Below, in pieces: positions 36,179-46,272 of a stretch of DNA of 64,000 bases (position 1 is its first letter; the number at the start of each line of letters is the position of its first letter). Location of the stretch: contig JAJYZB010000003.1 in NCBI GenBank assembly GCA_021800275.1, positions 206,107 through 270,106 on the forward strand. Direction: 5' to 3'. The translations under genes were made by a program, and so were the position numbers. The notes beneath the pieces are model-generated. The model had not been told where the DNA came from. It did no database searches and saw only the letters and a list, made by a program, of their open reading frames with translations. The DNA is from a bacterium. GTDB lineage: Bacteria > Vulcanimicrobiota > JABDET01.

Positions 36179-37567
36179 ATGATCGTTATGAAGTTTGGGG
36201 GAACCTCTCTTGGAACTGCTGAAAGATTCACTCATACAGCAGCCATCGTTAAACAAGAGCTTGAGAGAAAACCTGTTGTTGTGGTTTCTGCTGTTGGAGG
36301 AATGACCGATCTCCTGCTTTTAGCAGGAGAAGAAGCCCTTCAGAAAGATCTCGCTCCCACTCAGGAAGAACCTCAATACACTAGAACTCTAAAAAAAATA
36401 TATCAGGTTCACGAGAAAATTTTAACTGACCTTCACCTCCCTATTGAGCTGTTTTTAATTTTTTACGAAGAGCTCTCCGAAATTTACAGAGGGATTTACC
36501 TTCTGAAAGAGTTAACTGCCAGAACAAAAGATTTGACTGCTTCTTTTGGGGAAAGAATCTCGGCTCGAATTCTAGCTGCTTGCCTTTGCAGAATAGGAAT
36601 AAACGCCAGGGCAATAGACTCCTGGGACTGCGGATTCATTACAAGCAATGAATTTGGCGCGGCGCGTCTTCTTTCAGATTCTCCCGAAAAAATAAAAAAA
36701 ATCGTCAGCTCATTAGATTTTCTACCCGTGACTACGGGATTCATCGGGAAGAGTAGAGAAGGGAATATCACAACTCTTGGACGAGGGGGGTCTGATTTAT
36801 CGGCGAGTTTGATTGGAGCGGCTGTTCAAGCAGAAGTCATCGAGATCTGGACCGACGTTTCAGGAATTATGACTTCGGATCCCCGTCTTGTTCCAAATGC
36901 CAAAACACTGGCAAGCATGAGTTTCCAAGAAGCGGCAGAGCTCAGTTTTTTTGGGGCAAAAATTTTGCATCCGAAAACTATTGAGCCCGCTGTGAAAAGC
37001 AAGATTCCTGTCTTAGTAAAAAATAGTTTCAAACCCGAGGATCCAGGAACACTTATCTTATCTGAAAACATGAAAACACAAGGATTAATAGCGGTTACTT
37101 TAAAAAAAGAAGTTGTGTGCGTCAATCTCTACTCCACAGGCATGTTAGAGGCTCCTGGATTCTTGTCCAGAGTTTTTGAAATTTTTAAAAAACACGGCAT
37201 CAGTATAGATGTTGTCGCCACATCAGAAGTCAATATTTCTTTAACTCTTGACCATCCGGATGGACTTGAAAAAGCTGAGGCTGAACTTTCTGAGTTCGCA
37301 GAAGTGCATGTGGAAAAAGATCGCGCTATTATCTGCCTGGTTGGAGAAGATTTAAAACGTACTCCTGGAATTGCTGGAAAAGTTTTTAAAATATTAGGAG
37401 ACGCCAATATCAATATTGAAATGATCTCCCAGGGCGCCTCCCAAATAAATTTAACCTTTGTGGTCAAATCTTCAGATGGAGAAAAAGCAGTAAGAGCCCT
37501 CCACCGCAAATTCTTTGAAAAAGTTGATTTCAGCGAAGATTATGAATTTAAAGAAAGCGTCTTTTAA
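36179..37567 (+). CDS. lysC: Aspartate kinase
   Basis: A 462-residue monofunctional aspartokinase. MKFGGTSLGTAERF is the ATP/aspartate start motif, ASFGERISARILAACL and GRGGSDLSASLIGAAVQ bind substrate, and two ACT domains (roughly 310-380 and 385-455) close the protein, for Lys/Thr feedback. It opens the lysine/threonine/methionine branch. No other gene of that path is nearby. Its 3' end overlaps the tilS start by 26 bases. Confidence 0.93.
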   Translation: MIVMKFGGTSLGTAERFTHTAAIVKQELERKPVVVVSAVGGMTDLLLLAGEEALQKDLAPTQEEPQYTRTLKKIYQVHEKILTDLHLPIELFLIFYEELSEIYRGIYLLKELTARTKDLTASFGERISARILAACLCRIGINARAIDSWDCGFITSNEFGAARLLSDSPEKIKKIVSSLDFLPVTTGFIGKSREGNITTLGRGGSDLSASLIGAAVQAEVIEIWTDVSGIMTSDPRLVPNAKTLASMSFQEAAELSFFGAKILHPKTIEPAVKSKIPVLVKNSFKPEDPGTLILSENMKTQGLIAVTLKKEVVCVNLYSTGMLEAPGFLSRVFEIFKKHGISIDVVATSEVNISLTLDHPDGLEKAEAELSEFAEVHVEKDRAIICLVGEDLKRTPGIAGKVFKILGDANINIEMISQGASQINLTFVVKSSDGEKAVRALHRKFFEKVDFSEDYEFKESVF

Positions 37568-38918
37568 AACTCAATTTGCAAGCAATCTTTCTCTCTGCGG
37601 CGTTCAGCCAGGATCAAGGATATTGATGGCTGTTTCAGGGGGTCCTGATTCCATGGCTATGCTTTATCTTTTTGCTGAGCTGAGGAAATCTTTAGGTCTT
37701 TATCTTGAAACCGTTCATCTCAATCATCATATTCGAGAGGAAGAAGCCGATCTGGATGCCCAATTTGTGGAGCATCACTGCAGTCTCCTGAATGTCTCCT
37801 TCAAACTTTTCCATTTTCGCATCCCAGATTTTGCGAAAAAAAATAAAATTTCTATTGAAACCGCCGGACACAGGATTCGACATCATCTTTTCGGACGATA
37901 TGCCGCCGCTAAAAAATTCGATTATTCCGCTTTCGCTCATACAGCGAACGATCAGGCTGAAACAGTTTTTATGAATTTAATGCGAGGAGCAGGGCTAAAG
38001 GGTTTAAGCGGAATTCCTTTTAAAAGAGGTTCAATCATCAGGCCCTTGCTCTCTTTTTACAGAAAAGAAATCATGAAATACTTAAACGAAACCGAACTTC
38101 CTTACCGCATTGATTCTTCTAACTTTGACTCAAAATATCAGAGGAACTTAATTCGCAGTGAGCTTTTTCCACTGCTTGAAGAAAAAATGAATCGCAGATT
38201 CCAGGCCAATCTTGTTCGGACGGCATTGATTTTCCAGGATGAAGAAAAATGGTTTGAAGAACTAATTTCTCCTCATTTTATAAAAAGATTTCATTATCTT
38301 GGATACGGAGTTTACGAACTGGAAATTAAGTCGGGAGAATTTGCGCCCCTTCTGGAAAGAAGGATGCTTAGAAAATTTATCCTGGCAGCAGAAAAGAATC
38401 TTGAAGGAGTAGGTCTAGAACATATTGAAAAAATGAGAGAAATACTTGATAAAAAAACAGGGAAGCAATTTCTGTTTTCCAGGATCGTAATTGAGAAAAC
38501 AAACAAGGGCGTCGCGTTGTCCAGAACTTTTAAAAAAATAGCCGTCAGCACCCCTGTCAGTATTCCAGGAGAAGTATTTGTGAAAAATCTGAGATTCATT
38601 TTTAAAACAGAGCTTATCCCGATCCCGAATTCAGGATTTGTCCGTAAAAACTTCCTGGATTTTGAACGGCTCCTTCCCCCTTTTTATTTGCGTTTTCGAC
38701 AGGAGGGAGACTGGTTTCATCAGCCAGGAACACCAGGCAGAAAAAAACTGCAGGACTACTTTGTGGACCAAAAAATTCCTCGAGCGCTCAGAGACCGAAT
38801 ACCTCTTTTCACGGCAAATAATTCTATCGTATGGATTGGCGGATTTGCTGTTTCCGAAAAGGCTCTGATAAACCAACAGACGAAAAAACTGGTGAGGATT
38901 TCCCTTTCCCATGCTTGA
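37542..38918 (+). CDS. tilS: tRNA(Ile)-lysidine synthase
   Basis: A 458-residue PP-loop ATPase. ILMAVSGGPDSMAML is the ATP-binding motif, followed by TVHLNHHIREEEADLDAQFV and FAHTANDQAETVFMNLMRGAG. The C-terminal part (PFYLRFRQEGDWFHQPG to KKLQDYFVDQKIPRALRDRI) is the TilS substrate-binding domain. It changes C34 of tRNA-Ile(CAU) to lysidine so AUA is read as Ile, an essential step. The start at ATG 37542 avoids an N-terminal stretch that fits nothing; it lies inside lysC. It overlaps hpt by eight bases. Confidence 0.93.
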   Translation: MNLKKASFKTQFASNLSLCGVQPGSRILMAVSGGPDSMAMLYLFAELRKSLGLYLETVHLNHHIREEEADLDAQFVEHHCSLLNVSFKLFHFRIPDFAKKNKISIETAGHRIRHHLFGRYAAAKKFDYSAFAHTANDQAETVFMNLMRGAGLKGLSGIPFKRGSIIRPLLSFYRKEIMKYLNETELPYRIDSSNFDSKYQRNLIRSELFPLLEEKMNRRFQANLVRTALIFQDEEKWFEELISPHFIKRFHYLGYGVYELEIKSGEFAPLLERRMLRKFILAAEKNLEGVGLEHIEKMREILDKKTGKQFLFSRIVIEKTNKGVALSRTFKKIAVSTPVSIPGEVFVKNLRFIFKTELIPIPNSGFVRKNFLDFERLLPPFYLRFRQEGDWFHQPGTPGRKKLQDYFVDQKIPRALRDRIPLFTANNSIVWIGGFAVSEKALINQQTKKLVRISLSHA

Positions 38919-39480
38919 GCAAAATCTGTTTGAACAGAATAAACCGGCAGAAATTGAAGAGATTCTACTGCCAGAGGCAGTGATCCAAAAAAGAGTCAAA
39001 GAGTTAGGATCTCAAATCTCAAGCGATTATCAAGGAAAAGATCTGCACCTGGTCGCTCTTCTGAAAGGAGCGATGGTGTTTCTGGCTGATTTTTCCAGAA
39101 CTTTAAAAATGCAAACAACTATTGATTTCATGGTTGTGTCAAGTTATGTCTCAGCCAGAAGTTCGGGAGAGGCTAGAATTTTGAAGGATTTAGAGATACC
39201 AATTAAAGGACGAGACATCCTGGTTGTGGAAGATATAATAGACAATGGAATTACTCTTCAAGCGATTATGGAAACTTTGAGACTGAGAAAACCGGCAAGC
39301 ATGAAAATCTGCACGCTTTTGGATAAATCCGAAGCCCGAACAATTCCTATAAAACCTGATTACAATGGATTTACTGTTCCAAACAAGTTCCTTGTTGGAT
39401 ATGGACTTGATTTTGAAGAAAGGTATAGAAACCTGCCTTACGTTGGGGTTCTAAAAAAGGAGGTTTACGAAAGAGCTTGA
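38911..39480 (+). CDS. hpt: Hypoxanthine phosphoribosyltransferase (copy 1)
   Basis: A 189-residue PRTase. LVALLKGAMVFLADF is loop I, DFMVVSSYVSARSSGEARIL the flexible loop, and ILVVEDIIDNGITLQAI the PRPP motif (Asn where Thr is common). KPDYNGFTVPNKFLVGYGLDF is the purine-binding end. It salvages hypoxanthine and guanine. The tilS-hpt-ftsH order is widespread. A second, shorter paralogue lies 2.3 kb downstream in the same operon. It overlaps ftsH by TTGA. Confidence 0.92.
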   Translation: MLEQNLFEQNKPAEIEEILLPEAVIQKRVKELGSQISSDYQGKDLHLVALLKGAMVFLADFSRTLKMQTTIDFMVVSSYVSARSSGEARILKDLEIPIKGRDILVVEDIIDNGITLQAIMETLRLRKPASMKICTLLDKSEARTIPIKPDYNGFTVPNKFLVGYGLDFEERYRNLPYVGVLKKEVYERA

Positions 39481-41408
39481 GCAAAGGGACGCGAGGCTTT
39501 ATTATAGCCATTTTCGTATTGATGTCTATCATGTTGATGGCTCATTATTTGCAGAGTTGGAACAAACCGCCAAAGCAAATCTCTTTCAGCCAATTTTTGT
39601 CCGATGTTCGATCGGAAAAAATTAAACTCGTAAAAATTGCCCATCATCATCGAAGCGGCATTTCCGACATTAGCGGTGTTTTTAATGCGCCAGGAAAAAA
39701 GATGTTCAAAACCCGCGCTCCAAATTATCCCAATCTGGTCGCCCTTTTAATTAAGCATCATGTTGAGGTAAAAGCAGAAAAAGCAAGCAACCCGCTGGCA
39801 TGGCTTTACTTCATCGCTGAATTTTCTCCAATCCTCCTTTTTGTTGTCCTTATCGTCTGGTTCATGAGGCAGGCGCATGTGGGTGGAAACACAGCCTTTT
39901 CTTTTGGAAAAAGCAAACATAGAATGCTGAACGAAAGTCGAACAAAAGTTACTTTTGATGATGTTGCAGGAGTTGAAGAGGCAAAAGAAGAGCTCCAAGA
40001 AATTGTAGAATTTTTGAAGAACCCCAAACGATTTCAAGCTTTAGGAGCACGAATACCCAAAGGAGTCCTGTTAGTAGGACCCCCTGGCTCAGGTAAAACT
40101 CTTTTAGCCAAAGCCGTTGCTGGCGAAGCAGGAGTCCCTTTTTTCTCTCTCAGCGGCTCAGAATTTGTAGAAATGTTTGTTGGAGTGGGGGCAGCCCGGG
40201 TCAGGGATTTGTTTGAGCAGGCTAAAAGAAGCGCTCCATGCATTGTTTTTGTGGATGAGATTGACGCGGTTGGAAGGCAGAGAGGGGCAGGACTTGGAGG
40301 AGGACACGATGAAAGAGAACAAACCCTGAATCAACTACTAGTAGAAATGGATGGCTTTGAGCCCAACAACGGCGTCATTATTCTAGCGGCCACAAATCGC
40401 CCCGATGTTCTCGACCCTGCACTTCTAAGACCAGGGCGTTTTGACAGACAGGTTGTCCTGGATAAACCCGATATCGTTGGAAGATCTGCTGTTTTAAAAA
40501 TCCACTCCAAAAAAAAAGTGCTCCATCCCGAAGTAAATTTAGAACATTTAGCCAAGAGAACTCCTGGATTTTCCGGAGCCGATCTAGAGAATCTTTTAAA
40601 TGAAGCTGCGCTTTTAGCCGCCAGAGCGGGGAAAAAATTCATTGAGATGGTTGACTGTGAAGAGGCGATTGATCGAGTTTTAATGGGGCCGGCTAAAAAA
40701 AGCAGAGTCATGAGCGATAAGGAAAAAACAAGAACCGCTTATCATGAAGCAGGACACGCCCTTATCGGAAAGCTGCTCCCTCATGCAGATCCTGTTCGAA
40801 AAGTAACTGTTCTGCCCAGAGGAATGGCTCTTGGAGTAACCTGGTCTCATCCCGAAGAAGACAAATACAACCGAACAAAAGAGGAGTTGATTGCTCAAAT
40901 TACTGTTGCCATGGGAGGTAGAGCGGCGGAAGAACTCGCTTTTGGCGAAATCTCAACTGGAGCTTCCAATGACATCGAAAAGGCGACTGAGCTTGCCCGC
41001 GCTATGATTACTGAATTTGGCATGAGCGAAAAATTAGGGCCTCGATCTTTTGGAAGAAAAAACCACGCTGTTTTTCTCGGAAGAGATTTAATGGAGGACA
41101 GAAACTATTCTGAAGCCGTTGCTTCCCAAATAGATAGTGAAGTAAATGGAATTATTGATCAATGCTACCAAAACGCATCCAAACTTTTAGCCGAAAATCG
41201 CAGCACCCTGGATCGAATCGCAAAAGAACTTCAAGAAAACGAAGTTTTAGAGGGACCTGATCTGGACAAGATTCTACGAGGAGAACCTCTTGAAAAGGCT
41301 AAAGTTTCCAATCAACCCGAGCCCGCGCAGACAGAGCCTAATTCTCCAGAAAACATTGCTGCACAAGTTAAAATTCCGCAGGGAAAGGTGGTGCCTCAAC
41401 AAGGTTGA
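39477..41408 (+). CDS. ftsH: ATP-dependent zinc metalloprotease FtsH
   Basis: A 643-residue membrane AAA+ protease. One N-terminal helix (residues ~8-25), a short periplasmic region, a second helix ([20 protein letters not shown]), then the AAA domain with [19 protein letters not shown] and [20 protein letters not shown], and the protease domain with HEAGH (zinc). It degrades misfolded membrane proteins and specific regulators. The start codon is TTG 39477, overlapping the hpt stop as TTGA. The C-terminal tail is Pro/Gln-rich and disordered. A complete gene. Confidence 0.95.
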   Translation: MSKGTRGFIIAIFVLMSIMLMAHYLQSWNKPPKQISFSQFLSDVRSEKIKLVKIAHHHRSGISDISGVFNAPGKKMFKTRAPNYPNLVALLIKHHVEVKAEKASNPLAWLYFIAEFSPILLFVVLIVWFMRQAHVGGNTAFSFGKSKHRMLNESRTKVTFDDVAGVEEAKEELQEIVEFLKNPKRFQALGARIPKGVLLVGPPGSGKTLLAKAVAGEAGVPFFSLSGSEFVEMFVGVGAARVRDLFEQAKRSAPCIVFVDEIDAVGRQRGAGLGGGHDEREQTLNQLLVEMDGFEPNNGVIILAATNRPDVLDPALLRPGRFDRQVVLDKPDIVGRSAVLKIHSKKKVLHPEVNLEHLAKRTPGFSGADLENLLNEAALLAARAGKKFIEMVDCEEAIDRVLMGPAKKSRVMSDKEKTRTAYHEAGHALIGKLLPHADPVRKVTVLPRGMALGVTWSHPEEDKYNRTKEELIAQITVAMGGRAAEELAFGEISTGASNDIEKATELARAMITEFGMSEKLGPRSFGRKNHAVFLGRDLMEDRNYSEAVASQIDSEVNGIIDQCYQNASKLLAENRSTLDRIAKELQENEVLEGPDLDKILRGEPLEKAKVSNQPEPAQTEPNSPENIAAQVKIPQGKVVPQQG

Positions 41409-41755
41409 AAAAAAAATTCGCCCATAAAAGCGAAGAAGAATTTTCTAAAATTTTAGATTATTACCAGATCCGATGGGAATATGAACCTCACGCTTTCCCA
41501 ATCGCATGGGATAGAGAAGGAAATGTTATCCAAAGATTTACTCCTGACTTCTACCTTCCCGATTTAAACCTCTACATTGAATTAACCACCTTGAAGCAGA
41601 GATTGGTCACGAAAAAGAATCGAAAAATTCGCCTTTTAAAAGAATTTTATCCTAATGTCAATCTAAAAGTGTTTTATGGAAAGGATTATCGTTCACTTCT
41701 TGTGAAATATGGATTGGGGGAATACGAAGGGGAGGGGATAAAGGATGTTCAATGA
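41405..41755 (+). CDS. Conserved protein with PD-(D/E)XK nuclease-like pattern
   Basis: A 116-residue protein of unknown function. It reads FAHKSEEEFSKILDYYQI, WEYEPHAFP, FTPDFYLPDLNLYIELTTLK and then a Lys-rich helix KKNRKIRLLKEFYP. The order E, then PD, then E-x-T with nearby Lys resembles a PD-(D/E)XK fold, though the usual ExK is ExT here, so catalysis is uncertain. TTG 41405 overlaps the ftsH stop (TTGA); the 3' end overlaps hpt copy 2 by 11 bases, so it is translated with ftsH and hpt. I believe related ORFs occur near hpt/ftsH in other bacteria, but I cannot name a characterised family. Confidence 0.65.
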   Translation: MKKKFAHKSEEEFSKILDYYQIRWEYEPHAFPIAWDREGNVIQRFTPDFYLPDLNLYIELTTLKQRLVTKKNRKIRLLKEFYPNVNLKVFYGKDYRSLLVKYGLGEYEGEGIKDVQ

Positions 41756-42284
41756 TGTGGAAGAAGTGGTTTTCAGCGAGACGCAAATACAGGAACGAAT
41801 CAAAAATTTGTGCGAGGAAATAGCGGCTGCCTATGAAAAGAAATCTCTTCTACTGGTAGGAATTCTGAAAGGCTGCCTTTTCTTCATGGCGGATTTAATG
41901 AGAAGCTTGAATATTCCTCTGGCAATTGATTTTATTTCCATTTCCTCCTACGGTTCTTCAACTGAAAAGACCGGAGCCGTAAAAATATTGAAAGACCTGG
42001 ATACACCTATTCAGGACAAGCATGTTCTTATCGTTGAAGACATCGTTGACACTGGTTTAACCCTCGGCTACCTGCTGCGAAACTTAAGAGAGAGAGCCCC
42101 TGCGTCCTTACAAGTCTGCTCTCTCCTTGACAAACCTGACTGCCGAATCGTCCAGGTGCCTGTAAATTTTAAAGGCTTTGAACTGGGCAAAAAATTTGTG
42201 GTGGGATATGGATTAGATTATCAAGGAAAATATCGTCATCTTCCTTTTATCGCCTCCTTAAAAAAAGAAATCTGCCCATTTTAA
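41745..42284 (+). CDS. hpt: Hypoxanthine phosphoribosyltransferase (copy 2)
   Basis: A 179-residue PRTase: LVGILKGCLFFMADLMRSLN, DFISISSYGSSTEKTGAVKI and VLIVEDIVDTGLTLGYLL, the last a canonical PRPP motif, then NFKGFELGKKFVVGYGLDY. It is clearly homologous to copy 1, but with a textbook EDIVDTG motif, so each may prefer a different purine or have a separate role. ATG 41745 lies inside the nuclease-like gene, and its stop overlaps the zinc-ribbon gene (TAATG). Confidence 0.92.
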   Translation: MFNDVEEVVFSETQIQERIKNLCEEIAAAYEKKSLLLVGILKGCLFFMADLMRSLNIPLAIDFISISSYGSSTEKTGAVKILKDLDTPIQDKHVLIVEDIVDTGLTLGYLLRNLRERAPASLQVCSLLDKPDCRIVQVPVNFKGFELGKKFVVGYGLDYQGKYRHLPFIASLKKEICPF

Positions 42285-42976
42285 TGATCTCTCTCTCGCT
42301 CTATCATCTGCAGCAAATTGATTCCCGACTCCAGGAGCTTGAAAAAGAGTTGGTGCTGCTGCAGGAACCTCTCCTGGAAGAACTAAGGGTTCAAGAATTT
42401 TCCCGTTCTCTTGAGGAAAGCGAAAAAAAGTGGAAAGAATTGGAACGCCTCCAAAAAGCAGCTGAGCTGGAACTGGCAAGTCTTGAAACAGAAAAAAAAG
42501 ACGCAGAAAAAAAACTATACAGTGGGAAGGTGACGAATTCTAAAGAGCTTTTACAGTTAGAAAAAGAGATTCAGCAAATCCACAAAAAACGAGAAAACAT
42601 GGATGAAAAAATTTTAGACAAAATGGAAGTTCTTCAAGAATATAAAAATAAAATTTCTCTGCTGAAGAACGAACTAGAAACCTCAAAAACCCACCTGGAA
42701 GCCGCTCAAAAAAACCGTGAAAAGGAAAAAATAGATTTATCTAATCAAATGACTGGCCTGAAGCAAAAAAGGGAAGATCAATTAAACCAGATCAGCCCTG
42801 AACTGATAGCTTTATATCTTTCACTGATAGAAAAAAAAGACGGAACTGCAGTCGCAAAAGTGGAAAATCGGGTTTGCGGAGGCTGCTTTATAGAAATTCC
42901 TGAAAGCCTGATTCAAAAGGCGCGATCCCTGCAACTCACAACGTGCAGCTCTTGCGGAAGGATACTAATAGTCTAA
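42284..42976 (+). CDS. Coiled-coil protein with C-terminal zinc ribbon (COG1579)
   Basis: A 230-residue protein: a long antiparallel coiled coil (residues ~5-185, rich in E/K/L/Q) and a C4 zinc ribbon, CGGCFIEIP and CSSCGRILIV. This COG1579/DUF164 family protein is found in many bacteria; RNA- or ribosome-linked roles have been proposed. It follows hpt copy 2 with a TAATG overlap, so it belongs to the same operon. Confidence 0.88.
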   Translation: MISLSLYHLQQIDSRLQELEKELVLLQEPLLEELRVQEFSRSLEESEKKWKELERLQKAAELELASLETEKKDAEKKLYSGKVTNSKELLQLEKEIQQIHKKRENMDEKILDKMEVLQEYKNKISLLKNELETSKTHLEAAQKNREKEKIDLSNQMTGLKQKREDQLNQISPELIALYLSLIEKKDGTAVAKVENRVCGGCFIEIPESLIQKARSLQLTTCSSCGRILIV

Positions 42977-43008
42977 AAAGAATTCTAGCCAACAGAGAGA
43001 ATTAAATC

Positions 43009-43299
43009 ATGCCTTACAGACCTTGTGTTTTCCGATCCTCACAGTTAGGGATTTTTCAATGCGAAAAACATTTTTTCCAGCACAGCGATCCTGAACAATA
43101 TGAACAATTATACCAGTTCTGCCTTGAAAATGTGCCTGATCGATTCTGTCCACACATTGACTTTGGATTTAACATGCAGGAAAAGAATCCTAAAATTTAT
43201 ATCAACTGCACCCACACTTACTACGCAAGACCTTTAAAAAGTTTCGCGGAATGCGCCCAGTGCGATTTTCCCGATAAAGAAGGGTTTTCTTTAGGATAA
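43009..43299 (+). CDS. Cys-rich small protein of unknown function
   Basis: A 96-residue soluble protein with seven or more cysteines: PCVFR, FQCEKHFF, QFCLEN, RFCPHIDFGF, INCTHTYY, FAECAQCDFPD. The last CAQC pair with earlier CEKH could bind zinc or a cluster. It is very short and has no signal peptide. It lies between the zinc-ribbon gene and purA with only three bases to purA, so it is probably co-transcribed with it. I do not recognise the family. Confidence 0.6.
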   Translation: MPYRPCVFRSSQLGIFQCEKHFFQHSDPEQYEQLYQFCLENVPDRFCPHIDFGFNMQEKNPKIYINCTHTYYARPLKSFAECAQCDFPDKEGFSLG

Positions 43300-44568
<1,269 letters not shown>

Positions 44569-44576
44569 AAGAGCAA

Positions 44577-45605
44577 ATGGAAACTGACATTGAACGATCC
44601 AGAAATTTTTACCAGAAAGATTTTTTAACCTACCTTTCTGTTGAAAGGAATCTTTCCCCTCGGACTGTAAAAGAATATAGAGACGATTTAAATCACTTTC
44701 TCCATTCCAGAACCATTAACATTGAGAAAAATTTCGATTTTTCACTTTCTAATGTGGATGAACGAACTCTCAGGGAATATCTGGCTGAATTGAAGCAGGA
44801 ACGTCATTACACTCCTCGCTCGATGAATCGAAAAATCGCCTGCTTAAAATCCTACTTTGCTTTTTTAGAAAAAGATGATTTTATCCCAAAATCCCCTGTC
44901 TCTACTTTAAAAAGCGTAAAAGACATTAGACCTCTACCCAAAGTTCTATCTGTCGGAGATGTGGAACAATTGCTAAACTCTGTGCCAGTACCCGAATTTC
45001 CAAAGCAATTATCTCCCGAATGGATTAAAAAAAACTTTGCCATTCTTCGGGACAGAAGCATTCTAGAACTTTTATACGCGTCAGGAATCAGAGTCAGCGA
45101 ACTGGTGGGCTTAAATTTAGAAGCCATTGATTGGGAAAAAAGAATGATTAAAGTTCTGGGAAAGGGCAGAAAAGAAAGATATGTTTTATTTAATGAAACC
45201 TCGGCTGAAGTTCTCTCCTTGTACTGCAAAATCAGGACGCAGCAGAAGAACCAGGCTGTTTTTTTGAGCCAAAAAGGGAATCGAATTTCCGCCCGAGCTG
45301 TTCAACTCTTATTGAAAAAACACTTAAAACGTGCTGGCATCCAGAAACTGGCATCTCCTCACACCCTTCGCCATTCTTTCGCCACCCATCTTTTAGAAGG
45401 AGGAGCTGATTTAGTGGCAATAAAAGAGCTGCTGGGTCATGCGAATCTGTCAACCACCCAAATTTACACTAATATTTCCCTTTCTCACATGAAACAGATG
45501 TATGAACAGGCTCATCCACGAGGTTTACGCTCATTTCAGAAAAAAAAACATTCTACTGATACTTTTAAGAATGAAAACCCTACCCATAAGCCATGGCAAA
45601 AATGA
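44577..45605 (+). CDS. Tyrosine recombinase, XerC/XerD type
   Basis: A 342-residue integrase-family protein. An N-terminal SAM-like domain (LTYLSVERNLSPRTVKEY-type) is followed by the catalytic domain: ASGIRVSELVGL (Arg I), VLGKGRKERYVLF (Lys), HTLRHSFATHLLEGG (His-x-x-Arg) and LLGHANLSTTQIYTNIS (His, nucleophile Tyr). Such proteins resolve chromosome dimers at dif with FtsK. No phage genes surround it, so a housekeeping Xer role is more likely than an integrase. The start (ATG 44577) is eight bases after purA. Confidence 0.9.
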   Translation: METDIERSRNFYQKDFLTYLSVERNLSPRTVKEYRDDLNHFLHSRTINIEKNFDFSLSNVDERTLREYLAELKQERHYTPRSMNRKIACLKSYFAFLEKDDFIPKSPVSTLKSVKDIRPLPKVLSVGDVEQLLNSVPVPEFPKQLSPEWIKKNFAILRDRSILELLYASGIRVSELVGLNLEAIDWEKRMIKVLGKGRKERYVLFNETSAEVLSLYCKIRTQQKNQAVFLSQKGNRISARAVQLLLKKHLKRAGIQKLASPHTLRHSFATHLLEGGADLVAIKELLGHANLSTTQIYTNISLSHMKQMYEQAHPRGLRSFQKKKHSTDTFKNENPTHKPWQK

Positions 45606-45635
45606 AAACCACGCAGAATGAGCAAAGGAAGTGGG

Positions 45636-45641
45636 TATAAT
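45636..45641 (+). promoter_or_regulatory. -10 element just before the YciO-type gene
   Basis: A perfect TATAAT sits five bases before ATG 45647, so transcription should begin about at the start codon. No ribosome-binding site lies at proper distance (AAAGGAAG is 15 bases away), and no good -35 is seen. Confidence 0.4.
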
Positions 45642-45646
45642 AAGAT

Positions 45647-46264
45647 ATGCTGATTAAAATTGACTCAGAATCTCCCAATACCCACCACATTGAACGAGTC
45701 GTTGAGTTTTTAAAATCAGAAAAAGTGATTGCCTATCCAACGGACACAGTCTATGGAATAGGATGCATTCTGTCAAACAAAAAAGGAATCGAGAGAATCT
45801 ATCAGATGAAGCACCTCTCTCGCCACAAACCTTTAAGTTTAATCTGCAAAGACATAAAAGAAATTGGTCAATATGCCGTAGTTTCAAATCAAGCCCATAA
45901 ATTGATGAAAAGACTTCTTCCTGGCCCCTATACTTTTATCTTAAAGGCAAGCCGAGAAGTTCCGAAACTGGTTCTAACGAACCAGAGAACTGTCGGGATT
46001 CGAATCCCAGACAATAAAATCTGCCTTTCAGTCGTCCAACTGCTTGACTATCCTTTAATCAACACCAGCGCCTTCACTTCAGATAATGAATTTTTAAGCG
46101 ATCCCGTTGAAATTGATAAAAAATTTGGATTCTCCCTGGACATGGTCGTAGATGGGGGACTGCTGATTTCAGACCCTTCCACAATCCTGGATTTAACCCA
46201 GGATACAGTTCAAGTGGTCCGTGAAGGAAAAGGTTCACTCGATTTCCTGATGGCAAAATCCTGA
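45647..46264 (+). CDS. Sua5/YciO/YrdC family protein, YciO-like
   Basis: A 205-residue nucleic-acid-binding ATPase-fold protein. VIAYPTDTVYGIGCILSNKK, IYQMKHLSRHKPLSLICKD, LLPGPYTFILKAS and TVGIRIPDN are the family blocks. The order and the N-terminal LIKIDSESPNTHHI fit YciO more than TsaC, which makes threonylcarbamoyl-AMP for t6A. Whether this protein makes t6A alone is unclear. A TATAAT just before its ATG hints at a leaderless message. It is convergent with moaA (eight bases). Confidence 0.85.
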   Translation: MLIKIDSESPNTHHIERVVEFLKSEKVIAYPTDTVYGIGCILSNKKGIERIYQMKHLSRHKPLSLICKDIKEIGQYAVVSNQAHKLMKRLLPGPYTFILKASREVPKLVLTNQRTVGIRIPDNKICLSVVQLLDYPLINTSAFTSDNEFLSDPVEIDKKFGFSLDMVVDGGLLISDPSTILDLTQDTVQVVREGKGSLDFLMAKS

Positions 46265-46272
46265 TGAATCAA

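Noticed and set aside
44577..45605. Xer-type recombinase as a phage or island integrase
   Set aside because: Neighbours are housekeeping genes, no att repeats or phage genes were seen, and domain order matches XerC/XerD.
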